NCBI GenBank assembly: GCA_964425225.1
Contig: CAYRMD010000009.1
Location: 21,575-85,574 of the forward strand
Source: BPJU01 sp964425225
GTDB taxonomy: Bacteria; Planctomycetota; Planctomycetia; Pirellulales; Pirellulaceae
Reading direction: 5' to 3'
DNA length: 64,000 bases
Part shown: in pieces, positions 54,032 to 62,805 of the stretch
Numbering within the stretch: position 1 is the first letter of the stretch
How the letters are laid out: every line of letters begins with the position of its first letter
The notes under the pieces: model-generated
The model's database searches: none
Seen by the model: the letters and a program-made list of their open reading frames with translations, nothing else
Told to the model about the DNA's origin: nothing
Position numbers and translations under genes: made by a program

Positions 54032-54922
54032 TCACTTCAGTGCTTCGGCACCACCGATTACCTCCATAATTTCTTTGGTAATTTGGGTTTGACGTGCACG
54101 GTTGTAAGCGAGCGACAGCATTCGGATCATTTCGCCAGCGTTTTCTGTAGCCGACTTCATGGCTACCATTCTTGCGATTTGTTCGCTGACCGCAGCATCC
54201 AAGAAACACTTGAATAATTTAACTTTAAAACTCATCGGGACCACTTCGGCTAGGATACTTGCCGCCGATGGCAAAAATTCATATTCCAAGCCCACGCCGG
54301 TCTGGGCCGCCTCGGGACTCTGGTCTGGGTCGGCCAGTGCCGACAGCGGCAACAGCGTTTCGACCACCGTGATTTGCTTGGACAGATTAAGGAATTTCGT
54401 GTAGGCCACGTCCAGCCGGTCCAACTGGCCAAGAGCGTACTGGTCCAAGTAACGTGTAGCCAACACATCAACCTGATCGAATTTCGGTTGATCTTCAAAG
54501 TGGGTAAACCGTTCGTCGATCGGGATGTGACGGAATTTGAATGCCGAGATGCCTCGTTTGCCGGAAACTTCCAGAGTGACTCGGGGAATTGCTTCTTGCT
54601 GCCAATCACCGAGGCGTTTGAGGGCAACGCGGATCACGTTGGCATTGTAACCGCCGCACAAACCGCGATTGGCGGTCAGCACCAATAACTTCGCGTGTTG
54701 CATCGAAGCATGTGGTTGCAAAAGCGGGTGTTGCACTTTCAGACCAGCTCGCGTCAAGCTGCGCACGACGTACGTGATGCGCTGCGTATAAGCCGTCGCG
54801 GCTGTCGCTCGATCCATCGCTCTTTTGAAGCGCGCCGTGGCGATCAATTCCATCGTTCGCGTGATTTTCCGGATATTGCGAATCGAGCGTCGGCGCTTAT
54901 CAAGAACTCGAGCCTTGGCCAT
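54032..54922 (-). CDS. atpG: ATP synthase gamma subunit
   Basis: A 296-residue central-stalk subunit. It begins MAKARVLDKRRRSIRNIRKI and ends with the conserved SATENAGEMIRMLSLAYNRA and QTQITKEIMEVIGGAEAL, the coiled-coil ends that rotate inside the alpha/beta ring. LTANRGLCGGYN is the family's mid-protein block. Confidence 0.97.
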   Translation of the reverse strand: MAKARVLDKRRRSIRNIRKITRTMELIATARFKRAMDRATAATAYTQRITYVVRSLTRAGLKVQHPLLQPHASMQHAKLLVLTANRGLCGGYNANVIRVALKRLGDWQQEAIPRVTLEVSGKRGISAFKFRHIPIDERFTHFEDQPKFDQVDVLATRYLDQYALGQLDRLDVAYTKFLNLSKQITVVETLLPLSALADPDQSPEAAQTGVGLEYEFLPSAASILAEVVPMSFKVKLFKCFLDAAVSEQIARMVAMKSATENAGEMIRMLSLAYNRARQTQITKEIMEVIGGAEALK

Positions 54923-54961
54923 CGCGTCGTTTTCACTCCTCTTGGCAGCCGGAACCCACCT

Positions 54962-56506
54962 TTAGGCAACAGCCCCGGCTGGAACACCCGCAGATTGACG
55001 GCAAAACTGCTCGTTAAACTCGCGGATCGCCGCGTCCATTTTCGCTATCAATTCCGGCGTTAAATCCTTCAACTGGTTTAACTCGTTCCACAACGGCTGT
55101 TTTTCGCGGTGGAAAAACTCCAGGAACGACTCTTCCCACCGCCGCACGTCGCTTACCGCAATTTCATCCAAATACCCATGCGTACCCGCATAGATCACCA
55201 CAACTTGATCGATAACGTGCATCGGTTTGTATTGAGGTTGTTTCAACAGCTCCACCATGCGGTAGCCTCGGTCCAGCCGCTTTTGAGTCGCTGGGTCTAA
55301 TTCGGTTCCGAGTTGAGCGAACGCTTCCAGCTCGCGGAAAGCGGCCAAGTCCAAGCGGAGACCGCCTGCTACTTTTTTCATGGCTTTAATCTGTGCCGCG
55401 CCTCCGACGCGCGACACGGAGATACCCACATTCATGGCCGGTCGCACACCGGCAAAAAACAGGTCGGGCTGCAAGTAAATCTGGCCATCGGTAATCGAAA
55501 TCACATTGGTGGGAATGTACGCAGAAACTTCCCCTTCCAGGGTTTCAATAATGGGTAGCGCCGTAAGCGAGCCACCGCCGTTGGCGTCGCTTAACTTGGC
55601 GGCCCTTTCCAACAATCGACTGTGGCAATAGAACACGTCGCCCGGATACGCCTCGCGACCCGGTGGACGCCGCATCAACAACGACAATTGCCGATATGCA
55701 GCCGCTTGTTTGGAAAGGTCGTCATAGATAATCAACGCGTGTTCGCCGCGATGCATAAAATATTCGGCCATTGCCGTGCCGGCATACGGAGCCACATACT
55801 GCAAGGGCGCTGGGCTACTAGCCCCAGCGACGATCACCGTCGTGTATTCCATGGCTCCGTAGCGTTCGAGAACATCGATCACACCGGCGACGGAGGAGTC
55901 CTTTTGACCGATGGCCACGTAGAAGCACTTTACGCCACTTTCTTTTTGATTAAGAATCGTATCGACGGCAATGGCCGTCTTGCCCGTCTTACGATCCCCA
56001 ATAATAAGCTCGCGCTGACCCCGCCCGATCGGCGTCATGGCGTCGATCGCTTTGATTCCCGTCTGAAGCGGTTCACACACCGGCTGGCGTTCGGCGACTC
56101 CTGGAGCAATGATTTCGACATTTCGCCGTTCGGTGCTTTGCACCGGTCCTTTCCCATCTAGAGGTTCGCCCAGGGGGTCGAGCACGCGGCCGATGACTTG
56201 GGGTCCGACCGGAACGGACAACAGTCGGCCCATGGCCCGCACCTCGTCGCCTTCATTGATTTTGAGGAAATCCCCGAGAATAATGACCCCGACGCTGTTT
56301 TCTTCCAGATTGAATGCCAGCCCTGTCACTCCGGCCTTGACGAATTCCACCATTTCGCCAGCCATAACACCGGTTAGGCCATAGCAGCGTGCAATACCGT
56401 CACCCACTTCAAGCACGGTACCCACTTCACGGACGTCAATCTCAGATTCGAACTGCTCGATCTCCTGCTGGAGCACCGAAGCGATTTCGTCGGAATTGAA
56501 CCTCAT
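54962..56506 (-). CDS. atpA: ATP synthase alpha subunit
   Basis: A 514-residue non-catalytic nucleotide-binding subunit. P-loop GDRKTGKTAIAVD, the VIVAGASSPAPLQYVAPYAG block and the SVSRVGGAAQIKAMK arginine-finger segment are seen. GGGGAG nine bases before the ATG at 56506. The C-terminal tail QFCRQSAGVPAGAVA is slightly extended. Confidence 0.98.
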   Translation of the reverse strand: MRFNSDEIASVLQQEIEQFESEIDVREVGTVLEVGDGIARCYGLTGVMAGEMVEFVKAGVTGLAFNLEENSVGVIILGDFLKINEGDEVRAMGRLLSVPVGPQVIGRVLDPLGEPLDGKGPVQSTERRNVEIIAPGVAERQPVCEPLQTGIKAIDAMTPIGRGQRELIIGDRKTGKTAIAVDTILNQKESGVKCFYVAIGQKDSSVAGVIDVLERYGAMEYTTVIVAGASSPAPLQYVAPYAGTAMAEYFMHRGEHALIIYDDLSKQAAAYRQLSLLMRRPPGREAYPGDVFYCHSRLLERAAKLSDANGGGSLTALPIIETLEGEVSAYIPTNVISITDGQIYLQPDLFFAGVRPAMNVGISVSRVGGAAQIKAMKKVAGGLRLDLAAFRELEAFAQLGTELDPATQKRLDRGYRMVELLKQPQYKPMHVIDQVVVIYAGTHGYLDEIAVSDVRRWEESFLEFFHREKQPLWNELNQLKDLTPELIAKMDAAIREFNEQFCRQSAGVPAGAVA

Positions 56507-56571
56507 CGGTTCTGTCTCCCCTGATGGTCCCTAGGTTGTTTGGACTGGAAAGCGACCTTTGGCTGTTCCAT

Positions 56572-57228
56572 TCACTCGGCAAAGCGCGCCATCTGTTGGC
56601 GCATTTCCTGACGCATGCGTGCGACAACGCTTTGTTTCCATCGCTCCAGTTGATTCAGTACGCTGGCATCGTAGACGGTATCCCCTACGTGGACGACCAA
56701 ACCGCCGACCAACTCAGGCCGCACCCGATACTCCAAGCGCACTTGAACCCCGAGCAATTGTTCCAGTTGCTGTTTGAGCCGTTCTTGTTCTTCAGCCCGT
56801 AGCGGTGCGGCAACGTCGACAACCACTTTTTGAATACCGCGAAGTTGATCCCATTGTTGCCGTGCAGCCGCCAGGATTTCCGGTAAGCAATCGATGCGCC
56901 CTCGACGCGCCGTGACCTTCAGGAAACACAACAGGTCGTGGTTGATCCGGCCACCGAGCGCTTTATCGAGCATGCCCAGTTTCTGATCCAGTGGCACACG
57001 CGGTGAGGCTAATATTGCCCGCCAAGCAGACAATTGCCCCAAAAGCTCAACCACACCCGCCAACTCCTCGATAACCGATTCGCTCGTGCCACGCTTTTCC
57101 GTGACGCGGAGCAAAGCTCGAGCGTAGACGTTGCCAACATATTGGCGCGATACGTCGTAGCTCCAAGGACGGTCCTGTTTCGAGGCAACTTCGGGCATGG
57201 TTTGAACTGGTTCCAATGGATCGCTCAC
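56572..57228 (-). CDS. atpH: ATP synthase delta subunit
   Basis: A 218-residue peripheral-stalk subunit, about 40 residues longer than many homologues because of an N-terminal extension. The N-terminal bundle starts with VGNVYARALLRVTEK and the C-terminal conserved part is VEYRVRPELVGGLVVHVG-like (seen as LEYRVRPELVGGLVVHVGD). Start uncertain: GTG at 57228 or ATG at 57198; neither has a good ribosome site. Confidence 0.93.
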   Translation of the reverse strand: MSDPLEPVQTMPEVASKQDRPWSYDVSRQYVGNVYARALLRVTEKRGTSESVIEELAGVVELLGQLSAWRAILASPRVPLDQKLGMLDKALGGRINHDLLCFLKVTARRGRIDCLPEILAAARQQWDQLRGIQKVVVDVAAPLRAEEQERLKQQLEQLLGVQVRLEYRVRPELVGGLVVHVGDTVYDASVLNQLERWKQSVVARMRQEMRQQMARFAE

Positions 57229-57283
57229 CAGCTATGCCATGGCCGGGAAACCTGTGGAGCATTGCTTGGCACGCTGGCTCGCT

Positions 57284-57973
57284 TTACTGATGCCTTCCCA
57301 GTTGTTCGATGGCTTGGTGGAGCAAACGGCGATGCTCTTCGTCACTCAACTGACGTTGGAGGATGCGCGCTGCCATCGTTACTGCGAGTTCGGCGGAGCG
57401 CTGCGCCAGTTGCTCCAGCGCTGCGAGTCGAGCTGCGTCGATTTCGGCCAGGGCCCGCGCACGCTCACGCCGCGATGCCTGTTCGGCAGCAGACAGGATT
57501 TCCGCACCGCGACGCTCGGCTTCCTGCTGCGCTCGCGCTATGAGTTGTCGAGCTTCTTCGGCCGCCTGAGCCAGCTTTTCTTCGTATTGCTTGAGCCGCT
57601 CTTCGGCCGCGCGAGCACTGCGCTCGGCTTCCTCGATCTTAGCAGCAATCGCCTGTTCACGCTTCTCCAGGCCACGTACAATCGGTTTCCAGGCCAATTT
57701 CCCGCCAACGCCGAACAACAGCAAGAACACTAACCAGGAACCTAGCATATGGTCGAATCGCAGTTCCGTAACATCGGTTAGTTTCGGCGAGGCATTGGCA
57801 TGGGTAAGGTCATATGGATCATGGTGTGCATGATCGCCCTTGGAGCTATGTTCCACCTGGGCCGAGCTCTCACTCTTCGGCTCTTCGGCCCAAGAAACCG
57901 TGCAGACGCCTGCGTACCAAGCGAGCCAGAAAGCCAACCCTATGATACAGCCGCTTAACCTGCCCACTGCCAT
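57284..57973 (-). CDS. atpF: ATP synthase b subunit with N-terminal signal-like extension
   Basis: A 229-residue peripheral-stalk subunit. Unlike standard b subunits, it starts with a signal-peptide-like segment (about 1-29, LSGCIIGLAFWLAWYAGVC), then a His-rich acidic linker (DHAHHD at about 47-52), then the usual membrane helix (about 76-95) and a long charged coiled coil (about 100-205). The start could also be the ATG at 58033 or TTG at 58057; the ATG at 57973 gives a conventional signal sequence and has AGGGTGG close by. The extension would put extra residues outside the membrane. Confidence 0.9.
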   Translation of the reverse strand: MAVGRLSGCIIGLAFWLAWYAGVCTVSWAEEPKSESSAQVEHSSKGDHAHHDPYDLTHANASPKLTDVTELRFDHMLGSWLVFLLLFGVGGKLAWKPIVRGLEKREQAIAAKIEEAERSARAAEERLKQYEEKLAQAAEEARQLIARAQQEAERRGAEILSAAEQASRRERARALAEIDAARLAALEQLAQRSAELAVTMAARILQRQLSDEEHRRLLHQAIEQLGRHQ

Positions 57974-58038
57974 TGTACCACCCTGGCTACTTTGCACGGC
58001 ACCGAACGCCGCATTGCCGGACCACAGCTCCATCACTC

Positions 58039-58335
58039 CTAGATTCCCGTCGAACAAACAAAAATAGCGTAGAATGTGAATCCTTCTATCAAGGCTGCTG
58101 CGATAATCATCGCTACTTGAATGCTTCCGACTACCTCGGGCTGGCGAGCCATTCCGTCCAACGCAGCACTGGCCAGACGCCCAATACCGTATGCGGCTCC
58201 AATGACAACCAAGCCGACGCCAAAAGAGCTACCGAAGATTCGAAGGGGCTGCGTGGCTTCTTGAGCTGATACCCCACTGGCCATGAGTAACACAGCCAGC
58301 ACCGCTCCACAAACCAACCGTAATGCTCTATCCAC
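58039..58335 (-). CDS. atpE: ATP synthase c subunit with cleavable-looking N-terminal extension
   Basis: A 98-residue proteolipid. The GTG at 58335 is supported by AAGGAG eight bases ahead. A signal-like segment occupies 1-24 (ending ASGVSA), followed by the two c-ring helices with loop RQP (64-66) and ion-carrying Glu at 84 in AAALIEGFTFY. The residue after the Glu is Gly, not the Ser-Thr typical of sodium-binding rings, so protons are the likely ion (inference). Standard c subunits of about 75-80 residues lack the leader. Confidence 0.92.
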   Translation of the reverse strand: MDRALRLVCGAVLAVLLMASGVSAQEATQPLRIFGSSFGVGLVVIGAAYGIGRLASAALDGMARQPEVVGSIQVAMIIAAALIEGFTFYAIFVCSTGI

Positions 58336-58413
58336 GAAAACGACTCCTTCTTCTAGTATCGACCACCTAGTTACCACCTTGCCGGCAACACTTGTTCAGG
58401 CTCTAGCAGACCG

Positions 58414-59781
58414 CTAATGGTGGTGAATGGCAGCGCCGATGAACAAGGCCGACAAAAACGTAAATATGTAAGCTTGCAGGAAGGCTACCAACAGCTCCAG
58501 CACACTAAAAAGTGCCGAGCCCACCACCACAATTCCCGCCACGATGCTCCATTTCCACCCGGGTTCGTTGTACCACTGCCAGGCGGCTTCCAAACCAAAA
58601 GCCAGTGCCATAATACCTAACAACACCAGGTGTCCGGCTACCATATTGGCAAGAAGACGAATCGACAATACAAGGTGCTTGATTGCCAAACTAAGCATTT
58701 CAACGAGAAAAATTGCTGGTTTAATGACCACCGCAATGTAAATCGGTATGTCCATATGGGGGACCTGATTTAGGAAAAACCCCAGGACTCCAAAACGACG
58801 CATCCCACAGACCGTGCCGGTAAAAAAAGTCACCACAGCCACTGCAAACGTATTCCCCCACACGGAAGTCGGGGCACCAAGACCGGGAATCATACCGCAC
58901 AGGTTCGATAACAAGATAAAGAGGAACATCGACCACAGTAGGGGCACGAACCGGTCTGCATCATGACTACCAAATGCCGGCTGAGCAATGTGGTTCCGGA
59001 CAAAATCGAGCAACGCTTCCAATAAATTCCAGAAGCGCCCCCGGGGACGGTCCCCGTTAGCGACTCGTACGGCTACCCACCGATACGCAGCAATCAGTAC
59101 CAGTAACACCACGAACTGGATAACCATGTATTTCGAAATGCAGATGCCGGCCTCCGGTTCGTGCAAATTCCGCAACTTGCCGAACGGCTGAGGGATAAGT
59201 ATCTTGCCGCTTAAGTGGAAGTTGTATGCATCTATTTTTTCGCGCGACCATTCGCCTACGGATGAATCGGCTTTGTATTCGGCTACGTTGCCTGCTCGAT
59301 CACAAAGCTCTTGCCAATGGTCCGCAAACTCTTTGTGCCGTGACAGTTGGACAAACCACACCTCAGACACATCGCGCCCCGTTGACCGACACTCCGCAAG
59401 AAATGCCTCTAGCGACCGGTCTACTCGTTGCGGGGAGCTATCCACCCATTTGCGGTAATCGGCTTCGAACCGATCACGCCACTCTTGCAAGTATACGCGG
59501 AGCGGTTTGCCAAAATGCGCGTGATGGGACTTCCATTGGAAGTATCGTGCCAACAGTTGATCTGGAGTTGGAAGCACCAAGTTTGGTTCACTTGCCGAGA
59601 AGTTCGTAGCCCACGGGAGCAAACTATCGGCCAGTCGTCGGGCTTCCCACTGCTGAAAATCATCGTCTAGACGGACCCACACGTCGGGAAACTCGGTGCG
59701 CGATCGATAGTGACGCGGCCACAGGAACCGCGGCACTTCGAAGAAATACGCGTCTTTTAAGTGTAAGATTGGATCCGCCAT
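58414..59781 (-). CDS. atpB: ATP synthase a subunit with ~140-residue N-terminal insertion
   Basis: A 455-residue Fo subunit, against about 250-350 in most bacteria. The membrane core begins near residue 216; the essential arginine is R375 in SIRLLANMVAGHLVLLG. The head starts MADPILHLKDAYFFEVPRFL and later has HLSGKILIPQPFGKLRNLHE (about 189-208), both of which look like conserved a-subunit N-terminal segments. Between them, at about 40-180, is a soluble, charged, Trp-rich insertion. The ATG at 59781 is 5 bases past the atpI stop; TAAGGG combines that stop with the ribosome site. Confidence 0.93.
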   Translation of the reverse strand: MADPILHLKDAYFFEVPRFLWPRHYRSRTEFPDVWVRLDDDFQQWEARRLADSLLPWATNFSASEPNLVLPTPDQLLARYFQWKSHHAHFGKPLRVYLQEWRDRFEADYRKWVDSSPQRVDRSLEAFLAECRSTGRDVSEVWFVQLSRHKEFADHWQELCDRAGNVAEYKADSSVGEWSREKIDAYNFHLSGKILIPQPFGKLRNLHEPEAGICISKYMVIQFVVLLVLIAAYRWVAVRVANGDRPRGRFWNLLEALLDFVRNHIAQPAFGSHDADRFVPLLWSMFLFILLSNLCGMIPGLGAPTSVWGNTFAVAVVTFFTGTVCGMRRFGVLGFFLNQVPHMDIPIYIAVVIKPAIFLVEMLSLAIKHLVLSIRLLANMVAGHLVLLGIMALAFGLEAAWQWYNEPGWKWSIVAGIVVVGSALFSVLELLVAFLQAYIFTFLSALFIGAAIHHH

Positions 59782-59786
59782 TGCCC

Positions 59787-60254
59787 TTACTTTGTCCATG
59801 TCCCGTAGCTCGAACGTTGCACGAGCCACAGCGACAGCAGTGTTTCACACAGCAGCATCCACAGGAAATAGGCCACCATTATGCCAAATCCACCGAGTTG
59901 GCGAAATGGCCCCCAAAAAACTGTTGCCACCACGGCTACGGTCAACGGAATCGCTGTTCGACACAAGGAGCCAAACAAGACTCCCGTCACCGGGTGAAAC
60001 TTCTGAGTTAACCACGGCGCAAATAAGGCCGCGGTACCACCCACCCAGCAGCCAGCAAACCCTACAAAGAGCACCGGCAACGAAAGCTCGCCGACAAACC
60101 GCGTCATACCGTAGGCAAACAAGGGAAGTACCCCTGCCAGGCCAACCGTGAGCCACACGGTGGCCCAAATCGCCGACGAGAGCTTCACCGTCATACGCAC
60201 GGAGGCCTTCGGTCGCAATGACACGGTTTGATCCGATACCTTGGGTCCGCTCAT
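59787..60254 (-). CDS. atpI: ATP synthase protein I-like membrane protein
   Basis: A 155-residue protein with four hydrophobic helices (about 28-48, 54-75, 95-112 and 122-143). It occupies the position of AtpI, a helper for c-ring assembly, between atpZ and atpB. Sequence similarity to classical AtpI is loose, so the name rests partly on location. Its ATG overlaps the atpZ stop (TAATG). Confidence 0.75.
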   Translation of the reverse strand: MSGPKVSDQTVSLRPKASVRMTVKLSSAIWATVWLTVGLAGVLPLFAYGMTRFVGELSLPVLFVGFAGCWVGGTAALFAPWLTQKFHPVTGVLFGSLCRTAIPLTVAVVATVFWGPFRQLGGFGIMVAYFLWMLLCETLLSLWLVQRSSYGTWTK

Positions 60255-60523
60255 TAAACACCGTGATTACGATCACTATTGTCTTGGTGTGGGGCACGGC
60301 GTGATACTTGGCCTTGGCGCTTGACCGCTGCTAACAAATACGCTATGCCGGCCACCAAGCCGATGACAAAACCCAGTCCTGTGAAGAACTTAGTGCCCAG
60401 CCAGTGGTCCAGTCGGCTACCAAGCCAACCCAGCACCAGAATGGAACCGGCCACAGTGGAAGCTACGGCGAGCCATTCCATAGCCGTAGCCAATGGCGAC
60501 CGCTCCGGCGGGCTGGCTGCCAC
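60254..60523 (-). CDS. atpZ: AtpZ/AtpI family small membrane protein
   Basis: An 89-residue protein with two transmembrane helices (about 15-34 and 42-65) carrying the family pattern GWLGSRLDHWLGTKFFTGLG and GLVAGIAYLL. AtpZ-type proteins aid Fo assembly and may handle magnesium. The start is taken as GTG at 60523, with AAGGAG six bases ahead; a TTG at 60577 has no ribosome site. First gene of the ATP synthase operon. Confidence 0.85.
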   Translation of the reverse strand: MAASPPERSPLATAMEWLAVASTVAGSILVLGWLGSRLDHWLGTKFFTGLGFVIGLVAGIAYLLAAVKRQGQVSRRAPHQDNSDRNHGV

Positions 60524-60619
60524 AGACGGCTCCTTGATGGGCGGCGCCGGCAGACGCGCCCCGGCTCGTATTGACAAACCAAGGCGCGATCGCTGGCGTC
60601 TTGTCGATCGTAAGACGCT

Positions 60620-60648
60620 AATCTAATACAGCCCGACTCGGTGGTCAA
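60620..60648 (-). promoter_or_regulatory. Likely promoter of the ATP synthase operon
   Basis: Reading leftward: TTGACC (60643-60648), a 17-base spacer and TAGATT (60620-60625). It lies about 100 bases before the atpZ start. The remaining region to 61075 (552 bp gap in all) has no gene, but contains a CGGCCG/CGGCCG hairpin with a TTTTATT loop at about 61031-61049, in the leader of the next gene. Confidence 0.55.
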
Positions 60649-61075
60649 TCAACTGAAAAAAGGTGTGGCTCGTGTACAGAAAAAAGTTGTGTAAGTCCTT
60701 ACAAGTACAATGGTGAAGAAAAATATCTTAATCGGAGAAGCCGCGACCACCCCCTGCGGCGAATTGACGCAGACCGGCCGAGCGGTCCGCTTCGGACCGA
60801 CCTAGGCATCTAACACCTATGAGGGGGAAGCTTATTGCGTTGCTATTCTCGATCAGTTAGATTGAATTTGTTAGATGTGATCGGGCCCCCAAGCCAACCC
60901 TACCGCACGGCGGCCGATGACAGCCTGACATAATGGAATTCATTCCGTTGTTGCGGACATCATAAGGAGATAATCGATACCGAGCTATACAAAATAGCAG
61001 ATATCGGGCGTTGTTTGCTGATCGTCTCATCGGCCGTTTTATTCGGCCGGAGAGACTAAAAAGGGAGACCTATTT

Positions 61076-62425
61076 TTGGCAAAAGCAACTCGATTACCGT
61101 CGCCCAGTGTGTTAGAGCAGTCGACGGTTCGCCAGCTAGGCCTTTGGGCAACCAGGCTCGGGTTGACTAACTGGCGTTCGTTGCGCAAAGCAGAGCTAAT
61201 CAAAGCCTTGGTGAAGTTGGCAGAGAAGTCATCCGGAACTCCAAAAAACGTTCGGGGCTCGGCCGGCCGGTCTGCAAAAGGCTCGGCGAATAAGAAGTCA
61301 GTGGCGAATCGGGCTCGGCACAGTAGCGAATTGGCGCCGGCTCGCCGCGGACAAACTGCAAATCATTCTACGACGGGTCGTCCGCCATCTAAGAGGTTGG
61401 TTCGAGCATCGGTAGCGAGTCGCAAATCACGTGCCGGGCGTGACACAGAAGCACGTGAAAAGCCTGCCGCGAAGCAAAACTTGGGGACGGCGACAGCCAA
61501 AATCCGGCGTCGGCGATTGGCTGGCGAAGATGCGGCGCGGATTCAGGAGTTGCTCGCCGCGCGGGAACGTCAAATGGATCTGTCGTCCAGTGGTTCACGG
61601 TTGACGGAGGCTGGGCACGCTGGTCCAGCCAAAGACCGAATTGTGCTTCTGGTTCGGGACTCGTATTGGCTTCAAGCGACGTGGGACATCACGCGTAATA
61701 GTGTCGAGCGGGCGCGTGCCGCCATGGCGGAGGCCTGGCACACGGCGCGGCCAATACTGCGACTGTACGAATTGGAGGCGGACGCCACCACCAGTGCCGC
61801 CGAACGCGTAGAACGCGATATCGACATCCACGGTAGCGTCCGGAATTGGTATATCGACGTAAGAAACCCGCCGCGAAAGTTCCGTGTAGAAATCGGGTAT
61901 TTGGCTGCCACCGGCCGTTTTTACAGTCTGGCGCGAAGTAACACCGTCACCACCCCCACACCGGGAATAACTGGATTGGCTGACGCTCACTGGAGCGATG
62001 TGGCAGACGACTACGAGCGGATTTATGCCTTGAGTGGCGGTTATGCCGACGAGCACGTTTCCGGGGATCTGCAGCAAATGTTCGAAGATCGTTTGCGCAG
62101 ACCCATGGGATCGGCTTCCACCTCGCGCTTCGGGATGCCCACAGATCGACTTATATCCAAAGCGCGCGATTTCCAATTTGAAATCGATGTCGAAGCCATC
62201 ATCTTCGGTCGCACGAAGCCGAATGCCCAGGTGACGATCTCCGGTGAGCCTGTCAAAGTGAAAGACGACGGGACTTTTACCGTACGCATGAATCTGCCCG
62301 ATCGCCGTCAGGTTCTGCCCATCGTCGCCTGCACGCCCGACGGCTCGGAACAACGAACGATCGTGTTGGCCATCGAGCGCAACACCAAAATTATGGAACC
62401 GATCGTACACGAGCCGACCGATTGA
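61076..62425 (+). CDS. Rho_N/SAP-like and DUF4912 domain protein
   Basis: A 449-residue protein. Residues about 15-50 (STVRQLGLWATRLGLTNWRS then LRKAELIKALV) resemble the Rho N-terminal or SAP helix-extended-helix domain, which contacts nucleic acid. A long Lys/Arg/Ser/Ala-rich linker (50-180) follows. DUF4912 spans about 188-295 (DRIVLLVRDSYWLQATWDIT; YIDVRNPPRKFRVEIGYL). The C-terminal part (370-445) has a beta-rich segment around GRTKPNAQVTISGEPVKVKD, like a PEGA/carbohydrate-binding sandwich. The start is TTG, with GGGAG eight bases ahead. The function of DUF4912 is unknown. Confidence 0.87.
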   Translation: MAKATRLPSPSVLEQSTVRQLGLWATRLGLTNWRSLRKAELIKALVKLAEKSSGTPKNVRGSAGRSAKGSANKKSVANRARHSSELAPARRGQTANHSTTGRPPSKRLVRASVASRKSRAGRDTEAREKPAAKQNLGTATAKIRRRRLAGEDAARIQELLAARERQMDLSSSGSRLTEAGHAGPAKDRIVLLVRDSYWLQATWDITRNSVERARAAMAEAWHTARPILRLYELEADATTSAAERVERDIDIHGSVRNWYIDVRNPPRKFRVEIGYLAATGRFYSLARSNTVTTPTPGITGLADAHWSDVADDYERIYALSGGYADEHVSGDLQQMFEDRLRRPMGSASTSRFGMPTDRLISKARDFQFEIDVEAIIFGRTKPNAQVTISGEPVKVKDDGTFTVRMNLPDRRQVLPIVACTPDGSEQRTIVLAIERNTKIMEPIVHEPTD

Positions 62426-62805
62426 GTCCCCCAGCGTTCGCGGCTATGATGCTTTGTGGGAGGGGCGCGTCTGCGGTGTTCGTGTTGACGGTGTTTTTTT
62501 GGGGGAGCCGATACGAGGTCCGCAGGGGAACGGAAATTTCCGGCGCGGCGGCGTGTAGGCTAGACGCAGCTATCGTTGATCGAGGGCTGGCCGTCTAGTA
62601 ACACAACCCACGTCGTACGTTCCCACGTTGTTTTGCGGGCTCTCGCAAAACGCATCGCCACGGCACGTCGATGGATGCACCCTTCTCTTTTTCTAATTGC
62701 AGGCAAAATCGCGGTTCACCGGGGGCGAGTCACAACACAAGAAGCACGGATAAACGATTCCTCTTAGGAGTACTTCGGCCCAATGTGGTGGGTGAGCGTC
62801 TATCC
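62426..62805. other. Intergenic region upstream of larE
   Basis: A 380 bp region with no gene. A run of seven T bases at about 62492-62498 follows a G-rich stretch and might help end the upstream transcript. No riboswitch signature was recognised. Confidence 0.45.
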
